From positions 1 to 64,000 of the forward strand of contig NZ_FMUS01000024.1 of NCBI RefSeq assembly GCF_900101495.1: DNA of 64,000 nt. Direction: 5' to 3'. The DNA comes from Alkaliphilus peptidifermentans DSM 18978. GTDB taxonomy: Bacteria > Bacillota > Clostridia > Peptostreptococcales > Natronincolaceae. Both the position numbers and the translations under genes were made by a program. Positions 1-8,891 of the stretch are shown piece by piece; position 1 is the stretch's first letter, and the number at the start of each line of letters is the position of its first letter. The notes beneath the pieces were generated by a model. It was not told the DNA's origin and ran no database searches. It was given only the letters and a program-made list of their open reading frames with translations.

Positions 1-1
1 A

Positions 2-1528
2 ACTGCGGCAGCAGTGGTGGATAAAGGAGAGGGAAGTGAAGAGAAGTACATCTGCGGATATATTGTATCAGAAATAGAAGAGGCGTCAGCAGAGGTAAGA
101 AAATATCTGATGGAACACCTTCCCCACCATATGGTGCCGGCAAAAATTATACAGTTGAAGGAGCTTCCCACAACAGTCAATGGAAAAATAGATAGAAAAG
201 CATTAAGAAGGCTGGAGGAAGAAAGAGAATATATAGCTCCACGAAATGAAATGGAAAGAAAAATAGCCCAAATATGGCGGGAGCAATTGAAGGTAGACAG
301 AGTAGGAATAGATGAAAGCTTCTTCCAATTAGGGGGCAATTCCATAAGTGTTTTTAATTTCATCCTATGCTTAGAAGCCTACGATATAAAAATAAAAGCA
401 TCAGACCTATTTCAATATCCTACTGTCAGAGATTTAAGCCGTTTTATAATGGGAGATTTGAACATTAACAATTCCTCCCCTTCTAATTCTATAAATAAGA
501 TAGAGGAGATAAAGATTAAAAATAGTAACCTTCTGGGACAGATGGAGCCCTTTAACGATATATTTTATAAAAATTGCTTCTATAACTCCCTTTTCCCAGT
601 TTTAAAATATTTTAATTTAAGCATAATGCCGGTGCTTATAAATGACATTATTGTTTACGACTTCCACAGAGAAAAAAGAGATGTTATCTCCTACTTACCA
701 ACCCAAAGTATAGAAGAGGTCATCAGGGACATGAATATTGAAGTGGGTTTTATGACAGACAGTGATGACATTGTTAAGGATATAATCAAGGCATTATCCA
801 GCCATAAGCCTGTAATAATATGGATCGATTGCTATTATAGTCCCATAAGACATGATGAGTATAAAAAGAAGCATTTACCTCATACATTGCTTATTTATGA
901 CTATGATGAAGCTGAAAGGGTCTTTTATACCATTGAGCATACCAATCAGTATAGTTTCAACTATAAAAAGAGGACAATTAGCTATACAGCTGCTGCCAAA
1001 GGATTTTATGGCTATCAGAGGTACTATAACAGTGAAGGCTTTAATGCATATTACGACTTCTCCTATGGAGGGAAGGTCAATTTTATGCTTAATGCTGTTG
1101 ACCAAAGCCATATAAGGAATACATTCAAAAGCAATTTTGACAAAAATAAAGAAAAAATTTACTCAGGACTAGATGGTATAAAAGAGTTTAGAGAATACTT
1201 TTTAAGCATTTGTAATTCAGAAGCAACTCTTTTTACTAATATTGATGAAACTATAGAAAAAATTAATAGTGTTATAAATGCAAAAAAGGTGGAGGAATAT
1301 CGTAACAGAATATTATTTGATGATTTAAAAGGTCCTTTAAGGCTTATGGAAACTATACTTGAACAATGGACCTTAATCAGAATGATTTTATTAAAATCTA
1401 ATTACCATAAAAACTATGATAAAACCCAGCTTGACTTATGTTCAAGGCAATTTAATCAAATATACAGCCTTGAATATATATACAATGATCTATTGGAGAC
1501 AACCTTTAAGGGTATATTTTTTCCTTAA
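2..1528 (+). CDS. Non-ribosomal peptide synthetase, C-terminal part (A-end, PCP, BtrH-like domain)
   Basis: The gene is cut by the window edge; the frame is open to base 2 and upstream codons read TAAAVV, the usual end region of an adenylation domain. In order the sequence shows the A-domain C-terminal subdomain with the A10 motif NGKIDRKAL, a peptidyl carrier domain with the phosphopantetheine motif LGGNS (Ser codon at 341-343), a short linker, and about 325 residues that resemble the BtrH N-terminal (C39-like cysteine acyltransferase) fold. That last domain has a Cys near its start (FYKNCFYNS, Cys codon 575-577) and a conserved-looking His in KKHLPHTLLIYDYDE. No thioesterase or reductase domain follows, so I infer that the BtrH-like domain releases the chain by acyl transfer to an amine or other acceptor. 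In butirosin biosynthesis BtrH transfers an acyl group from a carrier protein to an aminoglycoside amine. Domain order is clear; the release role is inference. Confidence 0.85.
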   Translation, partial: TAAAVVDKGEGSEEKYICGYIVSEIEEASAEVRKYLMEHLPHHMVPAKIIQLKELPTTVNGKIDRKALRRLEEEREYIAPRNEMERKIAQIWREQLKVDRVGIDESFFQLGGNSISVFNFILCLEAYDIKIKASDLFQYPTVRDLSRFIMGDLNINNSSPSNSINKIEEIKIKNSNLLGQMEPFNDIFYKNCFYNSLFPVLKYFNLSIMPVLINDIIVYDFHREKRDVISYLPTQSIEEVIRDMNIEVGFMTDSDDIVKDIIKALSSHKPVIIWIDCYYSPIRHDEYKKKHLPHTLLIYDYDEAERVFYTIEHTNQYSFNYKKRTISYTAAAKGFYGYQRYYNSEGFNAYYDFSYGGKVNFMLNAVDQSHIRNTFKSNFDKNKEKIYSGLDGIKEFREYFLSICNSEATLFTNIDETIEKINSVINAKKVEEYRNRILFDDLKGPLRLMETILEQWTLIRMILLKSNYHKNYDKTQLDLCSRQFNQIYSLEYIYNDLLETTFKGIFFP

Positions 1529-1589
1529 TAGCCAATACAAGGGCTACTGAAACAGTACATTTCCTAAACATAAAAAAGGAGGTGAAACA

Positions 1590-1847
1590 GTGGAGATAAA
1601 ACAGGTAATTCTCAAAATACTCAGTTCTAATACTGAAATAGGGGAAAAAATTCACAATATAAAAGAAGATGAAAGCTTACTGGATTATGGAATGGATTCA
1701 TTACAGATGATGCGTACTGTGGTGGAAATAGAAAAAGCCTTAGATTTTAAATTCTGTGATGAAGATTTGCTTACTGCAAATTTCACCAGTATAGGCTCTA
1801 TTTTAGCTTCAGTTAAATCTGTATTATCAGACACAGAAAATAATTAA
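1590..1847 (+). CDS. Acyl carrier protein
   Basis: An 85-residue free acyl or peptidyl carrier protein. The motif DYGMDSLQ places the phosphopantetheine Ser at residue 37, and the helical pattern and length match stand-alone carrier proteins. The GTG start at 1590 is preceded by AAAAAAGGAGGTG. It lies 61 bases after the NRPS and just before a radical SAM gene, so it probably carries an intermediate for one of the tailoring enzymes of this cluster. Confidence 0.9.
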   Translation: MEIKQVILKILSSNTEIGEKIHNIKEDESLLDYGMDSLQMMRTVVEIEKALDFKFCDEDLLTANFTSIGSILASVKSVLSDTENN

Positions 1848-1871
1848 TTAATACTGAAGGAGGTATTGCTG

Positions 1872-3482
1872 TTGGATATTGTATTAGTATTTCCTCCTCT
1901 TGGCAATCATGAGCATGCACATATTGGGCTGCCCTTACTTAAAGCATACTTAAATAAGTATGGACACAGCTCGTCCATAATAAAGGATTATAATGTTGAG
2001 ATAATGGACAAGCTCATACGAGATTTTATGTCGGGGGATACAAAAACACTGTTTAGTAAAAATAGTAAAAATGTTAGTAAAAACTATACATTAGCACAGG
2101 AGATTTTGCGGGGACGTAATCAGTCTGACAAGCTGAAGACCAGCTGGGCCACAGATATGATTTATAAGTATATGGCAGTTGCCGGAGACTGTATATCCAC
2201 CGTTGGCTTTGATCCCATATCCTTTAAGGCAGTTGAAGAGGAATTTTTAAATGTTAATGAAGAAGCAGAAAATAATCCAGTATATAAATATATAAGAGAG
2301 GCTATAGTACCAGACATTATAGAAAAAAAACCTTCAATTGTAGGATTTTCTCTAACCTATGCCAGTCAGGTTTTATATACCATGAGTATATGTCGACAGG
2401 TGCGAAAAATTAATCCCAATATCAAATTCTTTTTTGGAGGGCCTATAGCATCAATATTTTGGCGTGCATTTATGAAGAGCTCAGCCTTTGCTCCATATTT
2501 TGATGGAATTATTAGAGAGCAGGGAGAAGTAGCAGTATTGAAGCTATGCGATTATTGGATAAAGAAAAAAGGTAGAATGGATGAAATTCCCAATTTAGCA
2601 TATCGAGATGAAGAGGGCATAATAAAAGAAAATCCAATTGGAGAAAATTGCCCTATGGATGACATTCCAATGCCAGACTTTAGTGATATGCCGTTAGAGC
2701 TTTATGCATATCCCAAATTACCCTTTCAAATGACCCGGGGTTGTTATTGGGGAAGATGTGCTTTTTGTGGACATAGAGGATGCAATAGCAAATATATGGT
2801 GGCAAACAAGAAAAAAGTAGTAGATGAAATAAAAGCATTAAAGGAGCAACACGATATAAGGATGTTTCATTTTGCCGATGATGCTATTTTACCTAAGTAT
2901 TTTGTTGACGTGGCTAAGCTGATAACAGATGAGGGATTGGATATAGTTTATTCTGTTTTCTTAAGAACAGAAAAGGGCTTTAGCAAGGAAAACTGCCAGA
3001 TTCTTTTTAAGAGTGGATTACGTTCAGTGCTGTTCGGTATTGAATCTGCCAACACACGTATTTTGAATTTAATGGAAAAGGGTATGGATACCAACACCAT
3101 GAAGCAGGTGCTGAGGAATTTTATGGAGGCAGGTATTTCTAACCATCTCAGCTGTATTATTGGTTTTCCAACAGAGGAAAAGCATGAAGCATATGAGACT
3201 TTACAATTTCTTTTAGATAATAAAGACATATATCACAAGGCATATATAACTCCCTTTGGGCTTTTTTCCGACATGGTTGATCAAACAGAAAGGTTTTCTA
3301 TTGAGAAAGTTGATATCTACAATCCTTTACGTCATGATATAGATGGATATGTAGCCTTTGAGTATTCCTACAATAGAAATCAGGGAATGTCTGTTGAAGA
3401 ATATCTTGAAGTCTTAAAGGAGGCTAGAAAGCTGATAGATTCAGTCCCTCCAGGGGCAAACTATTTCAGCAAAAGTCTTTAA
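1872..3482 (+). CDS. B12-binding-type radical SAM protein with CX4CX2C cluster motif
   Basis: About 536 residues. The N-terminal half has the Rossmann-like layout of cobalamin-binding domains (VLVFPPLGN at the start, FFFGGP near residue 190), and the radical SAM core follows. The iron-sulfur motif is RGCYWGRCAFC, that is CX4CX2C with one residue more than the usual CX3CX2C. Family members methylate unactivated carbons or do other radical chemistry with SAM, often with cobalamin. GAAGGAGG at 1856-1863 is too close to the TTG at 1866 and correctly spaced for the in-frame TTG at 1872, so I chose the latter. It sits between a carrier protein and a GGDEF-NHL protein. Substrate unknown; a carrier-bound intermediate is likely. 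Confidence 0.85.
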   Translation: MDIVLVFPPLGNHEHAHIGLPLLKAYLNKYGHSSSIIKDYNVEIMDKLIRDFMSGDTKTLFSKNSKNVSKNYTLAQEILRGRNQSDKLKTSWATDMIYKYMAVAGDCISTVGFDPISFKAVEEEFLNVNEEAENNPVYKYIREAIVPDIIEKKPSIVGFSLTYASQVLYTMSICRQVRKINPNIKFFFGGPIASIFWRAFMKSSAFAPYFDGIIREQGEVAVLKLCDYWIKKKGRMDEIPNLAYRDEEGIIKENPIGENCPMDDIPMPDFSDMPLELYAYPKLPFQMTRGCYWGRCAFCGHRGCNSKYMVANKKKVVDEIKALKEQHDIRMFHFADDAILPKYFVDVAKLITDEGLDIVYSVFLRTEKGFSKENCQILFKSGLRSVLFGIESANTRILNLMEKGMDTNTMKQVLRNFMEAGISNHLSCIIGFPTEEKHEAYETLQFLLDNKDIYHKAYITPFGLFSDMVDQTERFSIEKVDIYNPLRHDIDGYVAFEYSYNRNQGMSVEEYLEVLKEARKLIDSVPPGANYFSKSL

Positions 3483-3494
3483 GGGGGTATGACA

Positions 3495-5048
3495 ATGATA
3501 TGGCCCATAGATGAAATTACCAATATAGCAGTTAAAAGTGCACATAACAACAAGCCTTATGGTATTGCAGTAATAGATATTGATTATATGATAAGGTTTT
3601 GTCGGGCATTTACAAATGAAGAATTAAACATGATAAAAGAGAATTTTCTTTGTTTTTTTAAGGAGATGTTCCCTAATAATTCTAAAATATGGCAGTCCAG
3701 TGGAGATGAGTTTCTGATTCTCATTCCAAAGATAGCTAAGGCCGATGCATTTCAATTGACAGACAGAATAAGAAGGGTCTTTAAAAGAAATAAGTTCGCA
3801 GTTAACACCGACAGGGCCTTTAAAAATATTACCTTCTCCTTTAGTGCTGGAGTTGCAGCATATCCACAGGATGGAGACAATGTTGAAGAAATAATTAGAA
3901 GAGCTACAATAGCTCTTTTTCTGTCTAAGGCTTTTAGACGAAATAGGGTATACCCTGCCCCAGATGAAGGTCAACAGGGAGTGGATAGAATCCTTGCAAT
4001 GCCCGATGGGAAAATTCATGTGCTGGCAGGTAAGTATGGAGAAATAGGAGATTTTAGTGTACCGATAAAATGCCAAGAAGCACGTTTTTGGGAGCCTCAG
4101 GCCATTGATATTGATGAGGAAGGAAACCTATATATCTTGGATCAGAATAATCATACTGTGCTTAAGTATAATGGAGAAAATGTATACAGAGTAGCAGGTG
4201 ATGGCTATTATGGATATACTGGCGATGGTGGAGATGCTGCACTGGCAAGGCTTAATAAACCAACAGGATTAGCAATTTCTAAAAGAAGACTCTATATAAC
4301 CGATACAGGAAACGATGCGGTGAGGGTGGTTGAGTTAGATAGTGGAATTATAAAAACAATAGCAGGTACAGGCGAAACCGGCTACTCAGGTGATGGGGCT
4401 GCTGGGTATTTAGCTACACTTAACAAGCCTGGCGGTGCTGCTGTTGATTTAGATGGCAATTTATATATAAATGATATCGCCAATAACGTAATAAGAAGGG
4501 TTGATAAAAAAGGAATCATTACCACCTATGCAGGCAGTGGTGAGTATGGTTTTAAGGATGAATGCAGGGCAATAGATGCAAGCTTTGCTGAGATTTATGG
4601 TATTTGTACCGATAAGACAAATTCTAATCTTTATATTGCAGATTATTTTAATCATTGTATAAGGGTGGTGGATTATAATACTGGCATAGTTGCAAGAGTA
4701 GCAGGTACAGGAGAATGTGGATATAAAGGTGATGGTGAAGATCCATTAAAGGCCTGCCTCAATCGCCCTGTGGCAGTAACATCGGATATCCATGGAAACC
4801 TGTTTATTGCAGAATCCGGAAACCATTGCATTCGGATGATAGCTGCAGCCACAGGTAAAATATATACCCTGGTGGGGGATGGTGTATATGGTATAGGAGA
4901 ATCAGAAGAGGTATCAAAATTTCGGTTGGCAAACCCCAATGGATTAGCTGTGGATAACAGCTTCCATCTTTATATTCTTGATGGGGCAAACAACAGGATT
5001 TGTATGATGGACTACAGTCAAATAATTGCTTTTGGAAAGGTTTTGTAA
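3495..5048 (+). CDS. GGDEF domain - NHL repeat fusion protein
   Basis: Numbering is from an in-frame ATG at 3489; the ATG at 3495 is better spaced from the AGGGGG ribosome site. Residues 20-155 are a diguanylate-cyclase fold: AVIDID supplies the two metal aspartates, SSGDEF at 70-75 stands for RxGGDEF, and FSFSAGVAAYPQDG and ALFLSKAFRRNRV match the C-terminal GGDEF landmarks. The usual hFKxiND segment is replaced by YMIRFCRAF, so the guanine-contacting Asn is missing and GTP binding or catalysis is doubtful. Residues about 200-515 are NHL beta-propeller repeats with phrases such as IAGTGETGYSGDG. Two other NHL proteins lie in the cluster. No membrane segment or signal peptide. Role unknown: a scaffold, a sensor of nucleotides, or an enzyme on the propeller. 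Confidence 0.85.
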   Translation: MIWPIDEITNIAVKSAHNNKPYGIAVIDIDYMIRFCRAFTNEELNMIKENFLCFFKEMFPNNSKIWQSSGDEFLILIPKIAKADAFQLTDRIRRVFKRNKFAVNTDRAFKNITFSFSAGVAAYPQDGDNVEEIIRRATIALFLSKAFRRNRVYPAPDEGQQGVDRILAMPDGKIHVLAGKYGEIGDFSVPIKCQEARFWEPQAIDIDEEGNLYILDQNNHTVLKYNGENVYRVAGDGYYGYTGDGGDAALARLNKPTGLAISKRRLYITDTGNDAVRVVELDSGIIKTIAGTGETGYSGDGAAGYLATLNKPGGAAVDLDGNLYINDIANNVIRRVDKKGIITTYAGSGEYGFKDECRAIDASFAEIYGICTDKTNSNLYIADYFNHCIRVVDYNTGIVARVAGTGECGYKGDGEDPLKACLNRPVAVTSDIHGNLFIAESGNHCIRMIAAATGKIYTLVGDGVYGIGESEEVSKFRLANPNGLAVDNSFHLYILDGANNRICMMDYSQIIAFGKVL

Positions 5049-5087
5049 ATTAAAGATTACTTTTTAAATATAAGTAGGAGGGATATT

Positions 5088-5339
5088 ATGAGCAGTAATT
5101 ATGATATTGAAGAAAAAATCAAAAAAATTGTGGCATCACGTTTAAAAGACAAAGAAAAGATTGAGGGCCTCGATTATGACACACCTTTATTATCACTGGG
5201 AATTGATTCAATTCTTGCTTTGTCCATACTTGTGGAGATTGAGGATGAGTTTAATGTAGAAATTAATGATGGAGACCTTAACATGGATAGAATTAAAAAT
5301 ATTAGTAACTTTTCTGACCTTGTCAGGTCATATAATTAG
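5088..5339 (+). CDS. Acyl carrier protein
   Basis: An 83-residue free carrier protein with SLGIDSILAL; the phosphopantetheine Ser is residue 41. The ATG at 5088 follows GTAGGAGGGATATT. It directly precedes the SDR and thiolase genes, which suggests that it carries the acyl unit these two enzymes make or modify. Confidence 0.92.
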   Translation: MSSNYDIEEKIKKIVASRLKDKEKIEGLDYDTPLLSLGIDSILALSILVEIEDEFNVEINDGDLNMDRIKNISNFSDLVRSYN

Positions 5340-5361
5340 CTGAAAAGTTAAGAGGTGTGAT

Positions 5362-6276
5362 ATGAGTAAAATTAGTTTTAACAATAAAGTGGCGGTAATA
5401 ACAGGAGCAGCGCAGGGATTGGGAAGAGAGTATGCTAAGCTCCTGGCCTCCTTAGGTGCAATAACAATAATTAACGATATTGCAACCGATGAGGATGGAA
5501 ATCCTCTGGCTAATAAGGTTGTAAATGAAATTATTAAAGGTGGGGGACATGCAATTGCCAATACCAATAATATTGCATGTAAAGAAGGAATCACTGGTCT
5601 GATAAAGGCAGTAGAAGAATCCTATGGAGCTATAGATATTCTGATTCATAACGCAGGTGTATTTGTAGACAAGCCATTTTTGCAGTTTGAAGATAGGGAT
5701 TGGTATGATGTAATAAATATCCATCTCAATGGGTCTTATCATTTGCTGAAGGCAATTATTCCCTTGATGAGACAAAGGAACTATGGACGTATTATTATGA
5801 TCACCTCATCTGTAGGTATGTACGGTATGGCCAACCATGCCAGCTATGGGGCAGCAAAAATGGGGGTTTATGGTCTTGTACAATCCTTAAAGCTGGAATT
5901 GGAGGATACAGAAATTAAGTGTAATTTAGTTTCCCCCTTGGCAGCTACAGGCCAGACCTCCTATGCATTAAACAAGGAGCTTCATAAACAGCTTGACGTA
6001 GAGATGGTTGCTCCTCTTGTTGCATATTTAGCTTCAGAGGAATGTACACACAATGGAAGCACCTTTGTTGCAGGAGGTGGGTACTTTTCCTCTGTGGGGA
6101 TTTTTGAAGGAGGCGGTGTCTACATACCAAAGGAAAAGCTAAGCATAGAATCTATTTTTGGCAATATCAGTCAGATAACAGATTTGTCTATGGGTGTTCA
6201 TATTTCTTCCACAGGACAATCGGCAAAAAAAATATTCAGAAAAATATTTTCCGGTAGAAGAGCAAATAAACAATAG
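5362..6276 (+). CDS. Short-chain dehydrogenase/reductase
   Basis: A 304-residue SDR. The cofactor motif TGAAQGLG is at residues 14-21, NAG at 97-99, and the catalytic triad reads ITSS (Ser149/150), Tyr162 and Lys166 (YGAAK). The slightly extended segment after the first strand (DIATDEDGNP) is like that of the SDR domain of multifunctional beta-oxidation enzymes, which oxidise 3-hydroxyacyl thioesters. It lies 22 bases after a carrier protein and 52 before a thiolase, so a 3-ketoacyl/3-hydroxyacyl interconversion on a thioester is the likely reaction. Cytosolic; no signal peptide. The substrate is inferred from context. Confidence 0.9.
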   Translation: MSKISFNNKVAVITGAAQGLGREYAKLLASLGAITIINDIATDEDGNPLANKVVNEIIKGGGHAIANTNNIACKEGITGLIKAVEESYGAIDILIHNAGVFVDKPFLQFEDRDWYDVINIHLNGSYHLLKAIIPLMRQRNYGRIIMITSSVGMYGMANHASYGAAKMGVYGLVQSLKLELEDTEIKCNLVSPLAATGQTSYALNKELHKQLDVEMVAPLVAYLASEECTHNGSTFVAGGGYFSSVGIFEGGGVYIPKEKLSIESIFGNISQITDLSMGVHISSTGQSAKKIFRKIFSGRRANKQ

Positions 6277-6328
6277 AGGAAAAATCATGGATTTTCTTCA
6301 ATAAACTATGTAAAAGGGTGTAATTTAT

Positions 6329-7516
6329 ATGTTGCAAAAACGCAGTTTAAACAGAGTGTATATAGTTTCGGCCTGTCGTACACCTATTGGAAAAACAGCA
6401 GGAAGTTTAAGTAATTTAAATGATGTTGCATTAATGTCCCTTACATTAAGGGAGGTAATAGGAAGATTAAATATTCAGCAGGGATGCTCCTTTGATGATG
6501 TCTTAGTGGGAAGTTGCTTTCCTAATGAGAACTATAATTTAGCGAGAAAAACCCTTCTTGCTGCAGACATATCATATTCAGTACCTGGGGCAACTATAAA
6601 TCGTACATGCTGTTCCTCCATGGAGGCTTTAATACAAGGTGCCCGCCAAATTATGATAGGAGACGGAGATGCAGTTATAGTAGGGGGAGTAGAAAATATG
6701 AGTAAATCTCCCCATGTAATGAAAAATGCAATAAGGAGTCTACGAACCCGGACATCAGTAGGATTACCCTCCTTTGATGAAATAGGAGAAAATTTAATGG
6801 ATGAGGTGGGGCTGTGTGCAGAAATATCAGCGCGAGAAAATAACATAACCAGAAAAAAACAAGACCAAGCAGCATATAACAGCTATCAAAGAGCAATAGA
6901 GGCAAAAAAGAAGGGCTTCTTTAAAGAAGAGACATTTCCTGTACATTCAGATTTAACCAGTCAGGACATTGCTTTGGATCACGATGAAAATATACCAGAG
7001 GGTATTACTATGGAAATGCTTCAAAAAGAAGAACCCATATTCCTTAGAGATGGTACAATAACCAAGCTTAATGCCACCTCAATAAACGATGGAGCAGCAG
7101 CCATGATACTTATGTCCGAGAGAATGGTGGATAAGCTGAGAATACAGCCATTGGTAGAATATGTAGATTCAAAAACAGTGGGGGTTCATTATAAAGATTT
7201 TTCTATTGCCCCAGCCCATGCAATTGATGGACTATTAAAGAAAAACCAATTAGATATAACAGAAGTAAATTTAATAGAATTAAACGAAGCATATGCATCA
7301 CAGCTACTGCTGTGTAAAGAAAAGATGGGCTTGAATGATGAAAAAGTAAATATAAACGGAGGAAGCATAGCAATAGGACATCCTCTAGGGTGTACAGGCT
7401 TGAGAATTACTACTACATTAATATATTCAATGCTGCGGCTGAAGGCAAGTATAGGCGTGGCATCCATGTGCGCTGGTGGAGGTATGGGACAAAGCTTGCT
7501 ATTTCGTGGGATATAA
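6329..7516 (+). CDS. Thiolase family protein (acetyl-CoA acyltransferase-like)
   Basis: A 395-residue protein of normal thiolase length. The nucleophile region reads NRTCCSSMEA with Cys94 in the catalytic place, GGSIAIGHPLGCTG carries His351, and MCAGGGMG carries Cys381; NEAYA is also kept. Thiolases condense or cleave 3-ketoacyl thioesters. With the adjacent SDR and free carrier protein it could build a short 3-hydroxy- or 3-keto-acyl starter for the assembly line, or break down a chain. Fatty-acid degradation partners (hydratase, acyl-CoA dehydrogenase) are absent nearby, which favours a biosynthetic role. Confidence 0.9.
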   Translation: MLQKRSLNRVYIVSACRTPIGKTAGSLSNLNDVALMSLTLREVIGRLNIQQGCSFDDVLVGSCFPNENYNLARKTLLAADISYSVPGATINRTCCSSMEALIQGARQIMIGDGDAVIVGGVENMSKSPHVMKNAIRSLRTRTSVGLPSFDEIGENLMDEVGLCAEISARENNITRKKQDQAAYNSYQRAIEAKKKGFFKEETFPVHSDLTSQDIALDHDENIPEGITMEMLQKEEPIFLRDGTITKLNATSINDGAAAMILMSERMVDKLRIQPLVEYVDSKTVGVHYKDFSIAPAHAIDGLLKKNQLDITEVNLIELNEAYASQLLLCKEKMGLNDEKVNINGGSIAIGHPLGCTGLRITTTLIYSMLRLKASIGVASMCAGGGMGQSLLFRGI

Positions 7517-7530
7517 AGGAGAGGTAACCT

Positions 7531-8865
7531 ATGATTGAGAGAAAATATAAAGTTGCCATTTTAAACTATCCATTAATGAACCCATATATCGACATTAAAA
7601 ATCCAGTAGAATATTTTAGACTTAATGAAACAGCCACCTCCTCCGATGCTGTCCCCCTATATATACACATACCCTTCTGCGGTAAAATATGCAAATTTTG
7701 TGTATATAGCCGCCAGTTTTTGGGGGACAACGTCAATCTTCTTAAAGAATATATAAAAAGCCTAAAAAAAGAGATTAAATTATTAGGAGATACACCATAT
7801 GTCAAGTCCCTGAAAATCGGGGCTATTTTCTTTGGCGGAGGAACACCCACCTGCCTTTCCTCAGAGGATTTAGAAGAGATTATTAAAATGTGCAGAAATA
7901 ATCTTCCCTTGATACCAGATGTTGAAATTACAGTGGAATGTGATGTTAAAAATACCCCCAGAGAAAAGGTGCATAAAATGAGGGAGCTGGGAGTGAGCAG
8001 GATAAGTACAGGGGCCCAGACCTTAAATCCATATTTTAGAGAGCTGCTGGGTTTAAACTCCTCCACCCAGGAGGTGTTGGATTGGATAGAGATGGCAAGG
8101 GAATATCATTTTAATGTTATTTCCATAGATTTAATGTACGGACTTCCTGAACAAAGTCCAGCTCAATGGATAGAAGATATAAAGACAGCACTGCTCCTCC
8201 CCATTGACCATTTTTCCATATATGAGCTTTTAATATTAACCGGCTCCAGGCTGTATGAAGAGCACCGTAATAATCCAAAAGCATCCTTTGCAGAGCATGA
8301 ATTGTACAATATGTACCTGGAGGCCGACAGGTTATTACAGAATAATGGATATCAGCATCATATTATACCTGAATATAATCTTCAAGGAAAACAGTCTAGC
8401 TTTTGGGAGCTGACTTATGATGGCTATGGAGATAACCTCTCTGTAGGAGCTTCAAGCTATGGGTTTATTAATGGCATAAACTATCAAAACACGGCAGATG
8501 TCAATCAATATATAAAACTATTGAAGGAAGACAGGCTGCCCCTGCAAATGGTAAGTGAAAGGGCAACCCCTCAGCAGATAATGGAAAGAACGGTTGTTTT
8601 AGCATTAAGAAGAAAATTTATAGAAAAAACAAAGTTTTCAAATGTATACGGCAGAAAAATTTCTGATGAATTTGGAGAAGTTTTGGCGGAGCTGAAGGAA
8701 GCAGGATTATTGGTGGAGGACTCAGATAACCTATTGTTGACTAAAAGGGGTGAGTACCTGCAGGGGGATATCAGCTCTATGTTTATGAAGTCCACCTTTA
8801 ACAATGTGTCACCCTTTAAAAAGCAGCTTTCTATAGGTAATCACATTGTTCCAGAGGCTCTGTAA
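7531..8865 (+). CDS. HemN/HemW-like radical SAM protein (possible class C methyltransferase)
   Basis: A 444-residue protein with the HemN-family opening YIHIPFC and the cluster motif CGKICKFC (Cys50, 54, 57), the SAM-binding GGGTP at 103-106, and a HemN-type C-terminal domain near residues 350-430. The extra Cys that follows the motif in true coproporphyrinogen oxidases (CXC) is Val here, so a haem role is unlikely. Class C radical SAM methyltransferases such as NosN and TbtI, and the cyclopropanase Jaw5, share this architecture and act in natural-product pathways. Position inside the cluster, 14 bases after the thiolase, supports a tailoring role. The precise reaction cannot be read from sequence. 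Confidence 0.85.
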   Translation: MIERKYKVAILNYPLMNPYIDIKNPVEYFRLNETATSSDAVPLYIHIPFCGKICKFCVYSRQFLGDNVNLLKEYIKSLKKEIKLLGDTPYVKSLKIGAIFFGGGTPTCLSSEDLEEIIKMCRNNLPLIPDVEITVECDVKNTPREKVHKMRELGVSRISTGAQTLNPYFRELLGLNSSTQEVLDWIEMAREYHFNVISIDLMYGLPEQSPAQWIEDIKTALLLPIDHFSIYELLILTGSRLYEEHRNNPKASFAEHELYNMYLEADRLLQNNGYQHHIIPEYNLQGKQSSFWELTYDGYGDNLSVGASSYGFINGINYQNTADVNQYIKLLKEDRLPLQMVSERATPQQIMERTVVLALRRKFIEKTKFSNVYGRKISDEFGEVLAELKEAGLLVEDSDNLLLTKRGEYLQGDISSMFMKSTFNNVSPFKKQLSIGNHIVPEAL

Positions 8866-8891
8866 ATAAAAGGATTAAGGAGGACAGAAAG

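Noticed and set aside
1-1528. Thioesterase or reductase domain at the NRPS end
   Set aside because: No GxSxG or NAD(P)-binding motif in the last 325 residues; the pattern is BtrH-like.
3624-4076. 150-codon open frame on the minus strand inside the GGDEF-NHL gene
   Set aside because: It has no ribosome site or recognisable protein and mirrors the codon pattern of the strong + strand gene.
7566-8066. 166-codon open frame on the minus strand inside the HemN-like gene
   Set aside because: Shadow of the coding strand; no motif and no ribosome site.
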